Shown here in pieces: positions 60,116 through 64,000 of a DNA stretch of 64,000 nt. The stretch is from Fomitopsis serialis (taxonomy: Eukaryota > Basidiomycota > Agaricomycetes > Polyporales > Fomitopsidaceae). Position 1 is the stretch's first letter. Every line of letters begins with the position of its first letter. The stretch covers positions 620,001-684,000 of the forward strand of contig NW_025954961.1 of NCBI RefSeq assembly GCF_022376445.1. The letters are read 5' to 3'. The notes under the pieces were generated by a model that was given only the letters and a program-made list of their open reading frames with translations, searched no databases and was not told the DNA's origin. A program made the translations under genes and the position numbers.

Positions 60116-61350
60116 TCACAACTTCCACACTTGATGGTTCTTGTACCCCAACTCACCCAGCACACCTCCGACAACTCCCTGCGAGAAATTTCGACCATAC
60201 GGCCCAGCGATTGCCGTGATCATTCTAAGAAGCCATGAAGTTAGTCCACACTTCTCCAAACCGATCATGACGACGTACGGTTCGGGCCCACAGACCAGGA
60301 ACAGTACTTCTTTTCATTGACATTGGGCGAACTCGACCGAGAGAACAAGGATCGCCACCACGAACGGGCGTTGTCGGAGCCGAGCGCGTTTCTATGGCAC
60401 CCACGTTGATTCTGCCCACCTGGACGTCATCCGAACCGACGGACGGATGCACGGGGCCCTCGGAGGAGTCAACGAAGAGAGACATTTGCAGCCGGTCAGG
60501 GTGCGCTTGGCTCGCAGAGAGCAGAGGTTCTAGCATATCCGGCGGTGGGAGTTCGGACGGCTTGCGCGCAGCATGCAGCAACGTAAAGCGGGTCTTGGTC
60601 GGAACCTTTGTAGGATCCTTGAGCAGCTTCGCATGCAGAAGCTGGTAGAAGGGCGTTATGCCTGTTCCTCCTGAGATCTTACAATATTTCAGATGATGAG
60701 TGCGCAAAGACAGACACGTGAAGTAGACGCACCATAACAACTTCGTCCCATTTGTTATCATCCCACAGCCATGTACTCAAAGGCCCTCTGAGCTCGATCT
60801 TGTTCCCCATCTTTTTCGAATGCAACCACCGGCCGACCTCACCCTTCTCATACTTCTTGACCCAGAACCTCATCCGCCCCCGCTCGTCAATGCCCTCTAA
60901 CGGCGTGTACGGCCGCTCGACCTGTATATCATCATCCTTGATGTAAACAGACCAGATCGGGTTGTAGATGGATTCCTGGCTGTCCGGGACCGCCTGGGGA
61001 GGCAAAGCCAACGTAATCAAGCGTGTGTCCGGGTCGGGACACTCTTTGATGGCGGTCAGCGTCGCGGGGGTGTAGTGTCTCGGTGAGAAGAGAACGTCAG
61101 GGCGAGTCGGAGCTGCCTTGGATTCGTTTGGCAAGAAGAAAATGGTGGCCGTGCCAACCCCAAACACTCCGAACCAAATGAGCACGAGTGTATTGCGGTA
61201 CCTCAATACCTCTTGGGAAGGACCAGTGGGCAATGGCTTGTACGCCGGTTTTCCTGGCGGTGCATGGGCATAGCGCAGCTGCACAATGTGAGCTCGAGGG
61301 GGTTGTGGGCAAAGGCGGACGGGAGGGCGTCGTTGGGCGAGCCTGAGCAT
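60116..61350 (-). CDS. MCR1: NADH-cytochrome b5 reductase, mitochondrial type
   Basis: FAD enzyme passing electrons from NADH to cytochrome b5. ATG at 61,350 (MLRLAQRRPPVRLCPQPP), a mitochondrial-type basic presequence followed by one membrane helix (TLVLIWFGVFGVGTATIFFL). FAD-binding part: YIKDDDIQVERPYTPLE, with the RPYTP motif. NAD-binding part: MVISGGTGITPFYQLL, after an intron near 60,680-60,735. The last exon gives MITAIAGPYGRNFSQGVVGG and LGYKNHQVWKL, stop at 60,116-60,118. A frame break lies near 60,390-60,450. The anchor and presequence favour Mcr1 over the ER enzyme Cbr1. Confidence 0.88.
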
Positions 61351-61634
61351 GATGCTGGCGTTGAGTACGATCGAGTGTCCAGTTTGGGCGGTGACGCGAG
61401 GGTCAATATGAGGTCACGTGGGCGCTACGCGGGGTTGACTTCAAGCCGGCGTCCCGGGCTGGGGCTTGGTTCAAGCCATACTCTACACTCCCGCTTAATG
61501 CCCGGTCATTGAGTTGTGTACATCCTATCGCTCATTTCTACTATTTCTCGAGGACCACGTACATCTCTACCTGCAGCCTAGCCACCGGTGGCGCCCCGAT
61601 ACGACTCTTCACGACCCACACGACTTTCACGACC
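61351..61634. promoter_or_regulatory. Divergent promoter region, MCR1 / C2H2 factor
   Basis: 284 bp between divergent ATGs. The frame of the C2H2 gene is open upstream (from 61,509), but the ATG at 61,635 heads the recognisably structured protein. No specific site was recognised. Confidence 0.45.
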
Positions 61635-63773
61635 ATGAAACGTTCCTACGACCACACCTTTGCTAACGACCGGGACCACACATTCGCTCCTACCGCACAC
61701 TCCTTCAAGTTACGTCACCCATACGCTGGTGCGCCGCAGGCGGTGTCTTCATCATTCGGTGATTCTGCTCAGGCTTGCCCGACGAATCCGACCTACGGCT
61801 CTGGCTCTGGCTACCTCGACTTCCGGAGGCCTCTAATCAACACTTCCTCTGGCTCGAACGATGACTTCCAGTCCAATGCTGCAACGCCCAAGGCCGTTGC
61901 CCCCCCTCGTGCCGATTCCTACTTCACGATCAGACCTGACCCTGGCACTACTGGTCTCGGGATTCACTGCGACAGCATTGCCAACCATTCTGCGCGCACC
62001 GTCAAGCAAGAAGAGATTCCTCTCGATAGCCTGAGCGAACTGTGCTCTCCTGTCCCCGGCGGCTTGCTGGAACTGCTCACGAAGCCTCATGTCGAACCTA
62101 CCCGCGGCAACGAAGCTTGTCTCAGCCACACCGAGGCACCAAACGCTACGATCTATGACGACCCTTTGGACGACGTGATCACGTTCGAGGATTCTCTGGC
62201 GTACTTTCCTAGGTCCGACACGCCGGTTCTGCATTCGCTGCCGTCTCTGCTGTACCCTAGCAGCTCTGGGTTCAATGCGGGGGACTTCTACTCCAACGGC
62301 CCTCTCTTCTACCCCAGCGGCTCCGAGAGCAGCGTCGAGAGCACCCTGGTCAATACGTCGCTTTTCTACCCAAGCAGCACTGAAGCTAGCGTTAACAATA
62401 GCCCGATCAAGAAAGCTCCTTTCTACGCCAGCAGTTCTTTTGACAGCGTACAAGATGCCCATTCCGCTAGCTCTGGTTATGCCAAGGACTCGCTCCGCAC
62501 TCTGCTGAACTTTGACTCGCCGCTTCTGGGACTGGGCTACGATGCTGGCTCCGACAAGAAGGAAGAGCCCGTCGTCGGCCTCTACGCGGACATCAACCTT
62601 CGCAGGGTGCTCACTAGACACGATGCCCCGAGGTCTATGTCAACCCTGCCGATATCATGGGCGAACAAGAGGTCCCAGTCAAGATAGAAGAGAGCTAGAG
62701 GTCGCAGATTTCTTCTAGTGGATGACCAACCGGACGTCGTGGAGCTCGAGCAAGACAATTGCCAACTGTCGACTCTGAAGATATAACGGGGTTCACTGAA
62801 GAAGCAGTCCAGGCTATCGTCGGTGTCATCACTGCCGCGAAACAGGATGAAGACATGATCGTCTCGCCAGGCCTTCCCCCGCCTACGGATGCTCCTGCAT
62901 TCGTCTTCGATCTGTCAGGCATCCCTCCGCCCATCATTTCCCAGCCCACGAATTCCCGTTTGCCCCTCCAGCGACGGCGCCGCCTGCTTATGCCATATCT
63001 TACAAGCCAGTGGCGCTCAAGAGAGCGTCCCGGTTGCTCAGCTGAGTTTTACCGCAAGCCTCGACTACGCCCCGTATGCCTTCTTCCCTTCCAGTTTCAC
63101 CGCCCTTCAGCCGTCCCAGCGCACACCGCTCCTCGACCGCCAACCGCCCGCGCCCGCGCAGCAAGCCCCACCTTACGCCTCCCCTATGTTCTTCAACACC
63201 GCCGACGCACCGCACCCGCAGACCCCCGTCTGCAACGCGCACATGGGCGTCGAGCTGGAAGAGCTCCGGCGCCGCGCGGAGAACTACCGGCGGTGCAACC
63301 CCGGCACGGACATCGACAAGTTGTGGCTCCAGTCGTTCGCGGGGCGGCTGTCGGAGGACGGCGTGCTCATGGACGAGTGGCGGTGCTACGTCAAGGGCTG
63401 CGCGCAGCACAACAAGCGGAGGGACCACATCCTCGTGCACGTCGGCTCGCACGTCGAGCATCGGCCGTTCAGCTGTGGGCGGTGGTACGTGCTCCTCCGA
63501 ACTTTCTGTGCGTGCGTGAGGCTGACGCTGCGGCGCTGTGACAGCGGGATGCGCTTCCTCCGCAAGAACGAGTGCAAGCGGCATGAGGCGAGCCACGACG
63601 GGGCGAAGCCGTTCGAGTGCATGATCTGCGCGCCGGTGCAGCACAGGAGCTTTGCGCGCCAGGACTTGCTCAGGCGGCACATGCGGGTGACGCACGGCGT
63701 GACGGGCGAGTCGGCGGTCGACCGGCGAAAGAGGATGAGGACCGACGTGGACGACGGCGAGTACCGGCCGTGA
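61635..63773 (+). CDS. C2H2 zinc-finger transcription factor
   Basis: ATG at 61,635 (MKRSYDHTFANDRD). Long Ser/Pro-rich activation-type N-terminus with four tandem repeats of about 19 residues beginning L(F/L)YPSS or similar (about 62,246-62,475). An acidic region follows (EDITGFTEEAVQAIVG). The C-terminus has DNA-binding fingers: WRCYVKGCAQHNKRRDHI...H, then FSC..C completed across an intron (63,485-63,544, GTACGT...GACAG) with FLRKNECKRHEASH, then FECMIC...FARQDLLRRHMRVTH. The tail is basic (DRRKRMRTDVDD), stop at 63,771-63,773. The linker near 62,640-63,060 changes frame at least three times, each a likely one-base loss. The exact family is not recognised. Confidence 0.8.
62246..62475 (+). 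repeat. Four tandem 19-residue coding repeats
   Basis: Units begin LLYPSSSGFN, LFYPSGSESS, LFYPSSTEAS and PFYASSSFDS, each about 57 nt, with SV in the middle of three units. The DNA repeats are diverged, so they are old or under selection for the FYPSS pattern. Confidence 0.7.
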
Positions 63774-64000
63774 TTGTGTGAGGAGTAGAGTAGGGAGAGG
63801 AGCTTTCCGAATGTTGAATGTTGACTGTAGCCGCCTGTACCAGTACTGTATGTGTATCACAGCCTATTAGATGTATCAGTCAAAACAGTGATGAGACAAT
63901 GTAATGACGTTTGGATAGCCCGAGCTCGGATTGAGGTACCGCGCCAGTGGTCGAACCGTTGATGAAAACCCAACATAGTAATGTTCCCATAAGTGTAACA
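63774..64000. other. 3' flank of the C2H2 gene
   Basis: Untranslated or intergenic sequence to the window end; nothing recognised. Confidence 0.5.

Overview
The window looks like nuclear DNA of a filamentous basidiomycete, probably an Agaricomycete. The genes are densely packed and split by many 50-60 nt introns with GTRNGT-type donors. The recognisable proteins are ordinary eukaryotic housekeeping factors in a fungal form (Sch9-type kinase with a C2 domain, Far11/STRIP, PCL-type cyclin, NCR1). The species cannot be fixed from the sequence.

Region 1 (about 1-14,900) is mobile-element territory. A LINE (non-LTR retrotransposon) of about 12.2 kb spans roughly 1,686-13,904. It has a 14-15 bp target-site duplication on both sides and a 37-nt poly(A) tail. 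Its ORF1 (Gag-like, with a CCHC knuckle and an RGG tail) runs from 3,782 to 8,168. ORF1 carries a 57-nt intron-like segment and a single-base frameshift, and it is interrupted at 5,839-8,039 by a nested, non-coding DNA transposon of about 2.2 kb. That element has CATCAGCAAA inverted ends and a CCTCGT duplication; removing it restores the ORF1 frame. ORF2 (8,525/8,732-13,729) is one long frame with AP-like endonuclease, reverse transcriptase, an RNase H-like stretch and a C-terminal zinc knuckle.

Region 2 (14.9-64 kb) is gene-dense. In order: a coiled-coil, Arg/Asp-rich protein; a 71-aa protein; a locus whose strand is unclear; an AVO2-like ankyrin protein; a sucrose-type MFS transporter; DPH6; UBA1 (E1); a PCL-like cyclin; FAR11/STRIP; DPH1; an SR-type RRM protein; NCR1 (NPC1 family); an unknown small basic/acidic protein; a Sch9-type AGC kinase; a Tim17-like membrane protein; a forkhead factor; MED18; BCD1; DRE2; an MCR1-type cytochrome b5 reductase; and a C2H2 factor. 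Two diphthamide genes (DPH1, DPH6) and three genes tied to TOR signalling (AVO2-like, FAR11, SCH9) fall in this 50 kb; I treat both as noteworthy but possibly chance.

A quality issue shapes the whole annotation. Many clearly conserved genes (UBA1, DPH6, DPH1, AVO2-like, forkhead, C2H2) change frame through single missing bases, nearly always in short homopolymers. The pattern fits an indel-prone long-read consensus better than pseudogenes, so gene spans below are given as whole loci and frames must be followed across breaks.
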